From an uncultured Oscillospiraceae bacterium (GTDB lineage Bacteria > Bacillota > Clostridia > Oscillospirales > Oscillospiraceae), in NCBI GenBank assembly GCA_934597345.1, contig CAKTRJ010000005.1:9663-73662 (forward strand): 64,000 nt of DNA, given 5' to 3'. Under the pieces are notes generated by a model. That model was not told the DNA's origin, did no database searches, and worked only from the letters and a program-made list of their open reading frames with translations. The position numbers and the translations under genes were made by a program. The first letter of the stretch is position 1. Every line of letters begins with the position of its first letter. Shown here piece by piece: positions 26,563-34,252 of this stretch.

Positions 26563-27330
26563 ATGGACTTCACCAACAAAGTCGTTATCGTGACTGGCGC
26601 CGGCGGTGATATGGGTACGGCGATCGTCAAGAAATTTACCGATCTGGGTGCCAAGGCTGTGATCCTGGACATCCGTGAGGATCTCGCCCAAAAGACCGCT
26701 GAAAAGCTGCAGCTGGACGCTGAGCACGGCTATTGTCTGGCCGCCGACGTCTCCGACGAAAACAGCGTCAAGGAGACCGTCAAGAAGATCATGGATCGTT
26801 ACGGCCGCATCGACGTGCTGGTCAATCTGGCCGGTATCTCCGGTCCCAGCGCCCGTACCGAGGACTATTCCTTCGAGGCGACCAAAAAGGTCTTCAGTGT
26901 GAATGTTTTCGGCACCTTCCTGATGATGCAGAACGTTCTGCCTGTCATGCAGGCGCAGAAGAGCGGCGCGATCGTCAACTTCGGCTCTGTGTCCGGCATG
27001 TTCGGTTACCCCTATGAAATTTCCTATGGCGCCAGCAAGGCCGCTGTGATCTTCATGACCAAGAACGCGGCCAACGAGAACGGCGGCAACGGCGTTCGCG
27101 TCAACAGTATCTCCCCCGGCTGGGTGGACACCGGCATGATGAAGAGTATTCTCGCCAGCTACAAGGACGTGGGCATTGAGAACAGCTCCGACAACGTAAC
27201 GCTTGGGCCCATGAACCGTCCCGGCAAGCCGGAGGAAATGGCCAATGTGGTGGCCTTTCTGGCCTCCGACGAGGCATCCTACGTCAACGGCTCCAACTGG
27301 CTGGTAGACGGCGGCATGACCCTCGGTTAA
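26563..27330 (+). CDS. Short-chain dehydrogenase/reductase
   Basis: A 255-residue classical SDR with the NAD(P) motif TGAGGDMG (11-18), NLAG (88-91) and catalytic Ser142, Tyr155 and Lys159 (SYGASKAAVIF). The Asp at the end of the second strand (VILDIRED) suggests NAD(H) preference. It has its own promoter and a terminator, and closes the glycyl radical locus. It probably oxidises or reduces an alcohol or ketone; a reasonable but unproven guess is reduction of the carbonyl product made by the glycyl radical enzyme. Confidence 0.92.
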   Translation: MDFTNKVVIVTGAGGDMGTAIVKKFTDLGAKAVILDIREDLAQKTAEKLQLDAEHGYCLAADVSDENSVKETVKKIMDRYGRIDVLVNLAGISGPSARTEDYSFEATKKVFSVNVFGTFLMMQNVLPVMQAQKSGAIVNFGSVSGMFGYPYEISYGASKAAVIFMTKNAANENGGNGVRVNSISPGWVDTGMMKSILASYKDVGIENSSDNVTLGPMNRPGKPEEMANVVAFLASDEASYVNGSNWLVDGGMTLG

Positions 27331-27391
27331 ACTCCTCTGCAAACTTCTAAATGATGACTCCTTTATGATTTACTTCCTCTCCCCTGCGCAC

Positions 27392-27438
27392 GAGAGCGCC
27401 GCGGCAATCGCCGCGGCGCTCTCACTTTTTCTTTTATT
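27392..27438 (+). terminator. Intrinsic terminator after the SDR gene
   Basis: Perfect stem GAGAGCGCCGCGG/CCGCGGCGCTCTC, loop CAATCG, then ACTTTTTCTTTTATT. Before the island arrived it probably also served as the end of cysS, whose relic stop lies at about 27440. Confidence 0.9.
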
Positions 27439-27439
27439 C

Positions 27440-27482
27440 TCAGATGCGCTTCCACTTGGCGCCGCCGGGTACGTCGGTGACC
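27440..27482 (-). pseudogene. Displaced original 3' end of cysS (left island boundary)
   Basis: The minus strand encodes the last residues of CysS again, VTDVPGGAKWKRI followed by TGA. Bases 27449-27482 are identical to 30009-30042 inside the intact cysS. The relic ends in CGC ATC TGA while intact cysS ends in AGA GTG TAA. The simplest reading is that this is the native cysS tail, cut off by insertion of an AT-rich element that supplied a replacement tail. Confidence 0.8.
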
Positions 27483-27511
27483 GCCAAATTTTTTATTTTC
27501 CCCGAAATCCC

Positions 27512-27540
27512 TTGCAAAATGTCATAAGACTTGCTATAAT
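27512..27540 (+). promoter_or_regulatory. Strong promoter in the island
   Basis: TTGCAA and a perfect TATAAT separated by exactly 17 bases. It reads into the structured segment beginning at 27558, not directly into a protein gene. Confidence 0.8.
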
Positions 27541-27546
27541 TTGGTT

Positions 27547-27776
27547 GAAAAACAAAAATGCGGCGGTATGTGGGTGCGCCAACACCCACATACCTGAGCA
27601 GGTGTTTGCCCCACCTACACAATGACCTTACGGTCGCACCGCATGGGATATTATACGACATTTTCCCCCTTAGCGCAAGGGGTGCTTTTGTCGTTTTCCC
27701 AAGTGCTTGTGTTGCATCAGGAAGATCATCTCTTCTACGCTGTGTAGGCTATCTTATGTCCTGCACAGCGTTTTTG
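27547..27776 (+). ncRNA. Candidate structured RNA of the cysS island
   Basis: Downstream of the promoter, ATGCGG (27558-27563) can pair with CCGCAT (27639-27644), enclosing three hairpins: a perfect 12-bp stem GGTATGTGGGTG/CACCCACATACC, a 5-bp AGGTG/CACCT stem and a GACC/GGTC stem. Next come CCCCTT/AAGGGG (27666-27682), nested in ACGACA/TGTCGT and followed by TTTT, and a CGCTGTG/CACAGCG hairpin with TTTTT (27738-27775); either could terminate. It does not match tRNA, tmRNA, 6S or SRP RNA as I know them. The exact ends are guesses. Confidence 0.5.
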
Positions 27777-27789
27777 TTTTTCGCCCATC

Positions 27790-27815
27790 CCCGGAGGGGC
27801 CGCCGCCCCTCCGGG
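27790..27815. other. GC-rich hairpin before the lipoprotein genes
   Basis: Perfect 10-bp stem CCCGGAGGGG/CCCCTCCGGG, loop CCGCCG, in otherwise AT-rich DNA. No T run follows; it may be an RNA leader structure or part of a small repeat. Confidence 0.5.
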
Positions 27816-27909
27816 AAACCCGGGTGAAAAATGATATATACAAGGAGGTAACGTCCATCCAATTATTCTCGTATTACATTGCCAATAATTTGATTTAGGA
27901 GGTCATTAC

Positions 27910-28875
27910 GTGTTAACCACAGCAGCACTCTCTCCTCAAAATCGCTGGAGCATGCATTTCATTGCAAGAAGATTTGTCGCTATTCTCATGCTGATAATAC
28001 TATCTTTATTGTTAACTTCATGCTCAAAAAATACCGCAAAACCCGCAAAGGACGTACTAGCAGATATTCAGAATTATGATGATTACTACTCTCGTTTCAA
28101 TCTGAATATAGATTCCTTTCAAATTACCAAGCGGCAAACAAATCCCGATCAAAAAAACGATTACATATGGTGTACAGTTAATGCTTCTAATCGTGATTTC
28201 TCATGTACCAAAGAATACTATTTAGTCTATATATTGTACAACGACGGTTGGTCTTTAGACGACTTCAATGATAATTTCGTTGATCTTACTCCAACGTTCT
28301 ATCCATCAGAAGACGAAGCTTGCGCCTTTTTCGACTTTTTACTTGACGAATATGACTTTATTGGCGAAACAGCACGGGATGAAATGTCTGTATCCTTTCA
28401 GGCCACATGGCAAGTTGAACATCTATATCTAATTTCTACCTATGTGACTACTATAGACTTTGTATTTTCACCTGCGAACGGCTGGGAGTCCAATTCTTCA
28501 ACTCAAGAAATATCTCACTCTCTTGATATTATCGGAACATGGGTTTACGAAGACAGTGTACGATATTATTCAATTGATATTATTAGCTTAGGCGAGTGGG
28601 AAACAGACGACCTATGGGGCTACAAATACTCATATGTCACATTGTCATATCATATTGAGGGAGATGGCTATTGTTATGATAGCAACGGCCAGACAAAGTG
28701 GAAACTGTCCGAATACGACCCTAAAAATGGCTGGTGGAGCTTTTCCAGCGAAGGACTTCCCGTTGAAATCTCTCTTTATGCAGGCAAAGGAAAAAGTAAC
28801 GGCGAAGCCGGACTGTTTTATTGCGAAATGTGGACAAGCAGTCTTGATCATGTTTTTAATCTAGTCAAAAAGTGA
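27910..28875 (+). CDS. Putative lipoprotein, island paralogue 1
   Basis: A 321-residue protein of unknown function. GTG at 27910 follows AGGAGG by about seven bases; an internal ATG at 27952 lacks a comparable site. The N-terminal helix ends in lipobox LLTSC (Ser-Lys-Asn after Cys), so the rest should be anchored outside the membrane. The mature part is rich in Tyr, Asp and Trp with repeated beta-strand patterns. Around residues 60-80 the words FQITKRQTN and YIWCTVNAS correspond to LEIVKRQTS and TVWVKVTAA of the next protein, showing that they are diverged paralogues. Base composition is AT-rich, unlike the surrounding core genes. Confidence 0.8.
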   Translation: MLTTAALSPQNRWSMHFIARRFVAILMLIILSLLLTSCSKNTAKPAKDVLADIQNYDDYYSRFNLNIDSFQITKRQTNPDQKNDYIWCTVNASNRDFSCTKEYYLVYILYNDGWSLDDFNDNFVDLTPTFYPSEDEACAFFDFLLDEYDFIGETARDEMSVSFQATWQVEHLYLISTYVTTIDFVFSPANGWESNSSTQEISHSLDIIGTWVYEDSVRYYSIDIISLGEWETDDLWGYKYSYVTLSYHIEGDGYCYDSNGQTKWKLSEYDPKNGWWSFSSEGLPVEISLYAGKGKSNGEAGLFYCEMWTSSLDHVFNLVKK

Positions 28876-28915
28876 AAAACAAATTTTTTTCATTATGGAT
28901 AACGAGGAGGAGAAA

Positions 28916-29890
28916 ATGAAGAAGCTACTGGTTGTGATTCTCGCTGCAATCGCGATCTTGCTACTGGCGGGCTGCGGGGAAAAGCCTGCGTCTGAGGCAA
29001 CACTAAAAGAGGACATCTATAACAGCAGCAATTTTTCCCGTTTTTCAGAGCAGCTCGAAATGGAAATCACAAATTTAGAAATAGTCAAGAGGCAGACGAG
29101 CACAAAAGACAAGGTTGACACCGTGTGGGTCAAGGTAACGGCGGCAGGAGATACCGCCGAGGGCGAAATGTATTATATAATGACATATTGGCTTTATAAC
29201 AGTGGCTGGCAAATAGAGAGCATTACCGATGATGAAGTTAATCAATGGAATCTCATCCCAACGAAAGGCGTTGATGATGAGACTATACTTGCATATGTTA
29301 AAAGCGAATCCAATCTCGACGACTTTGAGTATCTTTCTGTAGAATCGCTATTCCCCGACAAAACCGAGTATCATTACGTTCAGCGAGTAGAATATCACAA
29401 TTATATGACAGAGAGCCGTATTTACAAGGTTTCTTGCTCTTTTTCTTCAAGCAGTTACGAATGGGAAATCACCGGCATGGAATGTGTGTCCTTAAAGCCT
29501 GAATGGGATGCTATCGGTTCATGGTATGGTAGTGGAGAAACCTACTACTATTATACTGTTTTTAAGTCGACGCAAACGGAGTACACTATAAGCGCAAATG
29601 TGTACCAAAGTGATGAAACTACACTCTCAATAGACTATGATGTATCGGGCATTCAAGGAAAACATGAGACTGGAACAGTTTATTTTGATTTAACCTCCCC
29701 TACCATAGACGGACGAAATGGGAATTTGGTATATACGGATGATACTTTGTTGGGAAATTCATCATTTCTAACATCAACTCGGTTATTGGGTTCTGCTGGC
29801 GCAGAAGTATATTTTATCTTTCATGAAGATTTAGGTTTATATTTGCATGTAAGAAATGGCGACGATTACTTTTTAATGCAAGAAATCTGA
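28916..29890 (+). CDS. Putative lipoprotein, island paralogue 2
   Basis: A 324-residue protein of unknown function. ATG 28916 is chosen over 28895 because GAGGAGG lies just before it and the protein then starts MKKLLVVILAAIAILLLAGC, a complete lipoprotein signal with Cys20. The mature part aligns with the preceding protein (KRQT...VWVKV, YWLYNSGWQIES against YILYNDGWSLDD, and a shared IGSWYG/IGTWVY block), so the two arose by tandem duplication. They are 40 bases apart and probably cotranscribed. Nothing in the sequence points to an enzyme. Confidence 0.8.
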   Translation: MKKLLVVILAAIAILLLAGCGEKPASEATLKEDIYNSSNFSRFSEQLEMEITNLEIVKRQTSTKDKVDTVWVKVTAAGDTAEGEMYYIMTYWLYNSGWQIESITDDEVNQWNLIPTKGVDDETILAYVKSESNLDDFEYLSVESLFPDKTEYHYVQRVEYHNYMTESRIYKVSCSFSSSSYEWEITGMECVSLKPEWDAIGSWYGSGETYYYYTVFKSTQTEYTISANVYQSDETTLSIDYDVSGIQGKHETGTVYFDLTSPTIDGRNGNLVYTDDTLLGNSSFLTSTRLLGSAGAEVYFIFHEDLGLYLHVRNGDDYFLMQEI

Positions 29891-29945
29891 AGTCTTTTTC
29901 GACTGCTCGATGTATTTTTACTTTAAATATCTCTAAGGCGGCAAA

Positions 29946-29996
29946 GCAAATTAAAAAAACAAGGCAGAGATACCTCAGCCTTGTTTTTTAATTTGC
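29946..29996. terminator. Bidirectional terminator between island lipoprotein and cysS
   Basis: A long inverted repeat, GCAAATT plus A run plus ACAAGGC facing GCCTTGT plus T run plus AATTTGC, with inner GAG/CTC pairing. Both strands carry a T run, so it stops the lipoprotein transcript and the converging cysS transcript. Confidence 0.9.
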
Positions 29997-29999
29997 ACT

Positions 30000-31448
30000 T
30001 TACACTCTCTTCCACTTGGCGCCGCCGGGTACGTCGGTGACCTCGATACCCTGCGCCTTCAGCTCGTCGCGGATACGGTCGGCCTCGGCGAAGCTCTTGG
30101 CTTTCTTGGCGTCGGCGCGGGCGCGGATCAGCTGCTCCACAGCGGCGTCCTCCTCGCCGGACTCGCTGATGACGGTAAAGCCGCCTGCCGCAGGAGCGGC
30201 CGCCGCCTGCTTGCTGCGCAGCTCCGCCGCCTTCTCCAGCAGCTTCAGGCCCAGCACGGTGTCAAAGCTGTCCAGCAGGGCCAGCTTGGTCTTGTCGTTG
30301 GTCTTGGCCTTCAGCACGTCATACAGCACGGTAACGCCCATGGAGGTGTTCAGGTCGTTGTCCATGGCCTTCATGAACTTGGCCTTGTACTCGTCAAACA
30401 CCGCCTGATCCACATCGCCCTCGTCCTTCAGGGCGGCGATCTTGCTCAGCAGCTTATTGAAGGCCACGGTGGCGTTGTCCAGATTCTCCCAGCTGAACAG
30501 CAGGCCCTTGCGGTAGTGGCTCTGGAGGCAGAAGAAGCGGTAAGCCAGCGGGTCATAGCCCTTCTGCTCCAGCAGAGAGACGGTCAGGAACTCGCCCTTG
30601 GACTTGGACATTTTACCGTGGTCGGTGTTCAGGTGGGCCACATGGAACCACTGGGGGCACCAGGGATGGCCCAGATAGCTCTCGGACTGGGCGATCTCGT
30701 TGGTGTGGTGGGGGAAGGCGTTGTCCACGCCGCCGCAGTGCAGGTCAAGATACTCGCCGTTGAACTTCATGGAGATGCCGGAGCACTCGATGTGCCAGCC
30801 GGGATAGCCCACGCCCCAGGGGGAGTCCCATTTCAGGGCCTGATCCTCGAACTTGGACTTGGTGAACCACAGCACGAAGTCGTTCTTATTGCGCTTGTTG
30901 GTGTCCTCCTCCACGCCCTCGCGGACGCCCACGGCCAGATCTTCCTCATTGTGGTCGTTGAAGATATAGTAGCGCTCCAGCTTGCTGGTATCGAAGTAGA
31001 TGTTGCCGCCGGCCTGATAGGCGTAGCCGGTGTCCAGCAGCTTGGTGATGATCTTGATATAGTCGTCGATCAAGCCGGTGGCGGGCTGCACCACGTCGGG
31101 GCGCTTGATGTTCAGCTTGCGGCAGTCCTCAAAGAAGGCGTCGGTGTAGTACTGGGCGATCTCCATGACGGTCTTGTGCTCGCGCTTGGCGCCCTTGAGC
31201 ATCTTGTCCTCGCCCTCGTCGGCGTCGGAGGTCAGGTGGCCCACGTCGGTGATGTTCATGACGCGGTTCACGTCATAGCCGGCGTAGCGCAGGTACTTCT
31301 CCAGCACGTCCTCCATGATATAGGAGCGCAGGTTGCCGATGTGGGCGAAGTGATACACGGTGGGGCCGCAGGTATACATCTCCACATGGCCGGGGGTATG
31401 GGTCTTAAATTCATCCTTGCGATGGGTGGCGGAATTGTACAGATACAT
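30000..31448 (-). CDS. cysS: Cysteinyl-tRNA synthetase
   Basis: A 482-residue class I synthetase that charges tRNA-Cys. CGPTVYHFAHIGNLRS contains the first zinc Cys and the HIGN motif, CSGISMKF gives the zinc-site Cys, and GKMSKSKGEF is KMSKS. ATG 31448 starts the usual MYLYNSATHRKDEF. The last codons, after GGAKWK, are AGA GTG TAA, AT-rich and different from the displaced relic at 27440, suggesting they came with the adjacent island. Expression should be controlled by the T-box leader upstream. Confidence 0.98.
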   Translation of the reverse strand: MYLYNSATHRKDEFKTHTPGHVEMYTCGPTVYHFAHIGNLRSYIMEDVLEKYLRYAGYDVNRVMNITDVGHLTSDADEGEDKMLKGAKREHKTVMEIAQYYTDAFFEDCRKLNIKRPDVVQPATGLIDDYIKIITKLLDTGYAYQAGGNIYFDTSKLERYYIFNDHNEEDLAVGVREGVEEDTNKRNKNDFVLWFTKSKFEDQALKWDSPWGVGYPGWHIECSGISMKFNGEYLDLHCGGVDNAFPHHTNEIAQSESYLGHPWCPQWFHVAHLNTDHGKMSKSKGEFLTVSLLEQKGYDPLAYRFFCLQSHYRKGLLFSWENLDNATVAFNKLLSKIAALKDEGDVDQAVFDEYKAKFMKAMDNDLNTSMGVTVLYDVLKAKTNDKTKLALLDSFDTVLGLKLLEKAAELRSKQAAAAPAAGGFTVISESGEEDAAVEQLIRARADAKKAKSFAEADRIRDELKAQGIEVTDVPGGAKWKRV

Positions 31449-31489
31449 GGTGGTTTCTCCTTTTATATGGTTAATTTGTAATCGGCAAT

Positions 31490-31729
31490 ACAAAAAACGC
31501 CTCTCAGACAGCATTGTCTGAGAGGCGAAAATAACTTCGCGGTTCCACTCTCGTTTATCACTCAAGTCCGGCCTGATGACGGCGGCCAGCCGGAGGGCAT
31601 CCACATCCCCCGCGCTCCCGGACGCACTTTCTGCCCGCAGCGGGTGAAAGGGCTTTCAGCCGGTGGCCCCTTCTCTCTATCCCCGTGGGATGGACATACT
31701 CTTTCCGATCGTCGCGCTGTTCATTTGTC
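31490..31729 (-). promoter_or_regulatory. T-box riboswitch of cysS
   Basis: The minus strand carries AGAGTGGAACCGCGAA (31536-31551), the T-box core whose UGGAACC-type bulge pairs with the NCCA end of uncharged tRNA. Downstream is a strong terminator, CGCCTCTCAGACA/TGTCTGAGAGGCG with TTTTTT (31492-31527), just before cysS. Upstream is a long stem I region; TGC at 31624-31626 in AAAGTGCGTC is a candidate Cys specifier. Low tRNA-Cys charging should favour the antiterminator and cysS expression. Confidence 0.92.
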
Positions 31730-31735
31730 GCGTTT

Positions 31736-31764
31736 ATTTTAACAGGCTTTCGCTCTGGTGTCAA
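31736..31764 (-). promoter_or_regulatory. Promoter of the cysS T-box transcript
   Basis: Minus-strand TTGACA and TAAAAT with 17-base spacing; the -35 overlaps the last codons of pgsA. Confidence 0.75.
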
Positions 31765-32297
31765 GCCTCTTTGGCCGTCTTGAACACGTCGGCGTTCTTC
31801 ACGAAATACTCCACGCCGGAGTACACGGTGGTCACCAGGATCACGATCTGGCACACGATGTTCAGGCTGTGAGGAATGCCGAACAGGATCAGGCAGATGC
31901 ACACCATGGTACTGGCGGTCTTGATCTTGCCCGACCAGGCGGCGGCGATGACGCGGCCCTTCTCCACGGCTACCAGCCGCATACCGGACACGGCGAACTC
32001 CCGCACCAGCACGACGGCCAGGATCCACGCCAGCATGTCGCCCTGCTCTACGAAGCAGCACAGCGCCGCCATCACAAGGCATTTATCCGCCAGCGGATCC
32101 ATGAACTTGCCGAAATCGGAGATTTGGTTATAATGCCGGGCAATGTAGCCGTCGGCAAAGTCCGTCAGGCAGGCCACGATGTACACGCCCAGCGCCCAAT
32201 AGCGGCTGCCGGGAAAGTTCACATACATCAGCACCAGAAACACGGGGATCATCAGCACGCGGCCGATGGTCAGATAGTTGGCCATATTTTTCGGCAT
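31761..32297 (-). CDS. pgsA: CDP-diacylglycerol-glycerol-3-phosphate 3-phosphatidyltransferase
   Basis: A 178-residue membrane enzyme that makes phosphatidylglycerol phosphate. The CDP-alcohol phosphotransferase motif is complete: DFADGYIARHYNQISDFGKF followed by MDPLADK. Four to five membrane segments are visible. ATG 32297 has GGGAGG ahead and lies three bases after the rimO stop, a common gene order in Clostridia. Confidence 0.96.
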   Translation of the reverse strand: MPKNMANYLTIGRVLMIPVFLVLMYVNFPGSRYWALGVYIVACLTDFADGYIARHYNQISDFGKFMDPLADKCLVMAALCCFVEQGDMLAWILAVVLVREFAVSGMRLVAVEKGRVIAAAWSGKIKTASTMVCICLILFGIPHSLNIVCQIVILVTTVYSGVEYFVKNADVFKTAKEA

Positions 32298-32300
32298 GGT

Positions 32301-33620
32301 TCATTCCTCCCTTTCGCCCACCAGCTCGCCGTCCATGGCGCCGGTGATGCGCACTGTCACGAAGTCGCCGGGATCCACGTCGGCCTCGCTTGTGAAATAG
32401 ATATGTCCGTCGATATCGGGGCTTTCCGCGTAGCTGCGGCCCATGTACTGCATGGACTGGGGGTCGAAGCCCTCGCACAGTACCTCCGCCAGATCGCCCA
32501 TGCGGCTTTCGTTGAAATCATCCATGATGCGGGACTGCACGTCCACCACCAGCTCGGCGCGGCGCTCCGCTTCGGCGGTGTCCACACGGTTGGGCATCCC
32601 GGCGGCTTCGGTGCCCTCCTCCGGGGAGTAGGGGAACACGCCCGCCCGCTCGATGTGGGTCTCCCGCAGGAATTCGCACAACTCATTGAAGGCGGCCTCG
32701 TCCTCATAGGGCAGGCCGGTGATGAGACTGGTACGCAGCACCACGCCGGGGATCCTTGCCCGCAGCTTCTCCATCAGCGCCAGCAGGCCCGCGTGGGTCT
32801 CATGGCGGCGCATGGCCTTCAGGATGGTGTCGTTGCAGTGCTGGATGGGCATGTCGATATACTTGCAGATCTTCGGCTCCGCCGCGATGGTATCGATCAG
32901 CTCGTCGGTGATGGTGTCGGGGTAGAGATAGTGCAGGCGGATCCAGTGGAAATCCAGCTTGCACAGCTCCCGCAGCAGCTCCGGCAGCTTCTTCTCATGA
33001 TAGAGGTCTATGCCGTAGCGGGTGATGTCCTGGGCGATCACGATGCACTCCTTCACGCCGTCTGCCGCCAGCGCACGGGCCTCGGTCAGGATATCCTCCA
33101 TGGGACGGCTGCGGTAGCGGCCCCGCAGTTTGGGGATGATGCAGTAGGCGCAGCTGTTGGAGCAGCCCTCGGCAATGCGCAGATAGGCGAAGTGAGTGGG
33201 GGTGGACAGCACACGGGGTAGCTCCTCCACCGCGCCGTTGATGTCGCTGAAATGGGTGCAGTCCTCTCCGGCCATCACCTGCTCCACGGCAGATACGATA
33301 TCGCCGTAGTCGGCGGTGCCCATCATGCCGTCGATCTCCGGCAGCTCCGCCATCATTTCATCCCGGTAGCGCTGGCTCAGGCAGCCGGTCACCAGAATTT
33401 TCTTCACCTCGCCTGCCGCCTTCAATTCCGCGGCAGAGAGAATCGTCTCGATGGCCTCCGTTTTGGCGCTGTCAATAAAGCCGCAGGTATTGATGACCAC
33501 CACATCGCTGCCGTTGACATCCTCCTGCACAGTCATGCCCGCCTGCAGACACATGGCCATCATCTGCTCCGTGTTGACGCGGTTTTTGTCGCAGCCAAGG
33601 GAGATAAAGGATACGTTCAT
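32301..33620 (-). CDS. rimO: Ribosomal protein S12 methylthiotransferase
   Basis: A 439-residue radical SAM methylthiotransferase that modifies an Asp of ribosomal protein S12. It has the N-terminal UPF0004 domain with Cys10, Cys46 and Cys80, the radical SAM CSNSCAYC (153-160) and a C-terminal TRAM domain. The opening VSFISLGCDKNRVN and the downstream IAEGCSNSC are RimO rather than MiaB signatures. Confidence 0.96.
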   Translation of the reverse strand: MNVSFISLGCDKNRVNTEQMMAMCLQAGMTVQEDVNGSDVVVINTCGFIDSAKTEAIETILSAAELKAAGEVKKILVTGCLSQRYRDEMMAELPEIDGMMGTADYGDIVSAVEQVMAGEDCTHFSDINGAVEELPRVLSTPTHFAYLRIAEGCSNSCAYCIIPKLRGRYRSRPMEDILTEARALAADGVKECIVIAQDITRYGIDLYHEKKLPELLRELCKLDFHWIRLHYLYPDTITDELIDTIAAEPKICKYIDMPIQHCNDTILKAMRRHETHAGLLALMEKLRARIPGVVLRTSLITGLPYEDEAAFNELCEFLRETHIERAGVFPYSPEEGTEAAGMPNRVDTAEAERRAELVVDVQSRIMDDFNESRMGDLAEVLCEGFDPQSMQYMGRSYAESPDIDGHIYFTSEADVDPGDFVTVRITGAMDGELVGEREE

Positions 33621-33634
33621 AGGTCTCCTCGTTT

Positions 33635-34252
33635 CTATTCTTCTATTTCCCCGCCCAGGCGGTTCAGAGCCGGGCGGATATCATTCCAGGAAAAGCCCCG
33701 CCGCAGCAGGGCGTCGCTGAGCTTTTTCAGCATGGCGCGGTCGGGCGTTCTGCCGCCCAGCTTCTTTTTCAGGAAGCCGTCGATAGCGTCGGCGCTGTCA
33801 GGCAGCTGGGAAAGCGCATCCTCCCACAGCTGGCGGGGGATGCCCCTCCTTTGCAGCTCCTGCCGCACCCGGCCGGGGCCGTAACCGCCGGCGGCGTAGT
33901 GCCGGGCAATGACCCCGGCGTAGGCGGCATCGTCCACCGCCCCCAGAGATTCCAGCCAATCCGCCGTCTCCTCCGCCGTGTCAAGGTCAATACCTTTACG
34001 GTTCAGCTTGTCCGTCAGCTCCTTACGGGACAGCATCCGGCCCGATGCCAGCCGCGCCGCGGCGGCACGACTCTCAGACCGCCTGCCCGTATTTTGTAAT
34101 TGTACCACAAGTTCAGGGGATAAGTCCATACCCTGATACAAGCCAAATTGCAGGAGCTCGTTCTGGGTGATCCGGAGGGGGTCGCCCTCCTCCAGATACA
34201 CCAGCACGCGCTCCTGCACATGTTTGGAATTTTCGATCCGTGTGATCCTCAT
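33635..34252 (-). CDS. recX: Regulatory protein RecX
   Basis: A 205-residue RecX family protein, composed of helical repeats ([20 protein letters not shown], then [15 protein letters not shown]). RecX modulates RecA filaments. Its ATG overlaps the recA stop as ATGA, so the two are translationally coupled. Confidence 0.93.
   Translation of the reverse strand: MRITRIENSKHVQERVLVYLEEGDPLRITQNELLQFGLYQGMDLSPELVVQLQNTGRRSESRAAAARLASGRMLSRKELTDKLNRKGIDLDTAEETADWLESLGAVDDAAYAGVIARHYAAGGYGPGRVRQELQRRGIPRQLWEDALSQLPDSADAIDGFLKKKLGGRTPDRAMLKKLSDALLRRGFSWNDIRPALNRLGGEIEE

Larger units (their letters stand above)
27449..30042. mobile_element. AT-rich island inserted at the 3' end of cysS
   Basis: A 34-bp perfect direct repeat (27449-27482 and 30009-30042) brackets about 2.5 kb of DNA. 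The segment is markedly more AT-rich than the GC-rich flanks and holds a promoter, a candidate structured RNA and two lipoprotein genes. The arrangement is that of site-specific integration at the end of a conserved gene, where the element restores the last codons. No integrase, recombinase or transposase is visible inside, so it is either a remnant or is mobilised in trans. Confidence 0.75.

Noticed and set aside
27440-27661. A 73-codon minus-strand frame ending in VTDVPGGAKWKRI
   Set aside because: Only its last 14 codons are cysS-derived; the rest is antisense to the candidate RNA. It is a boundary relic, not a gene.
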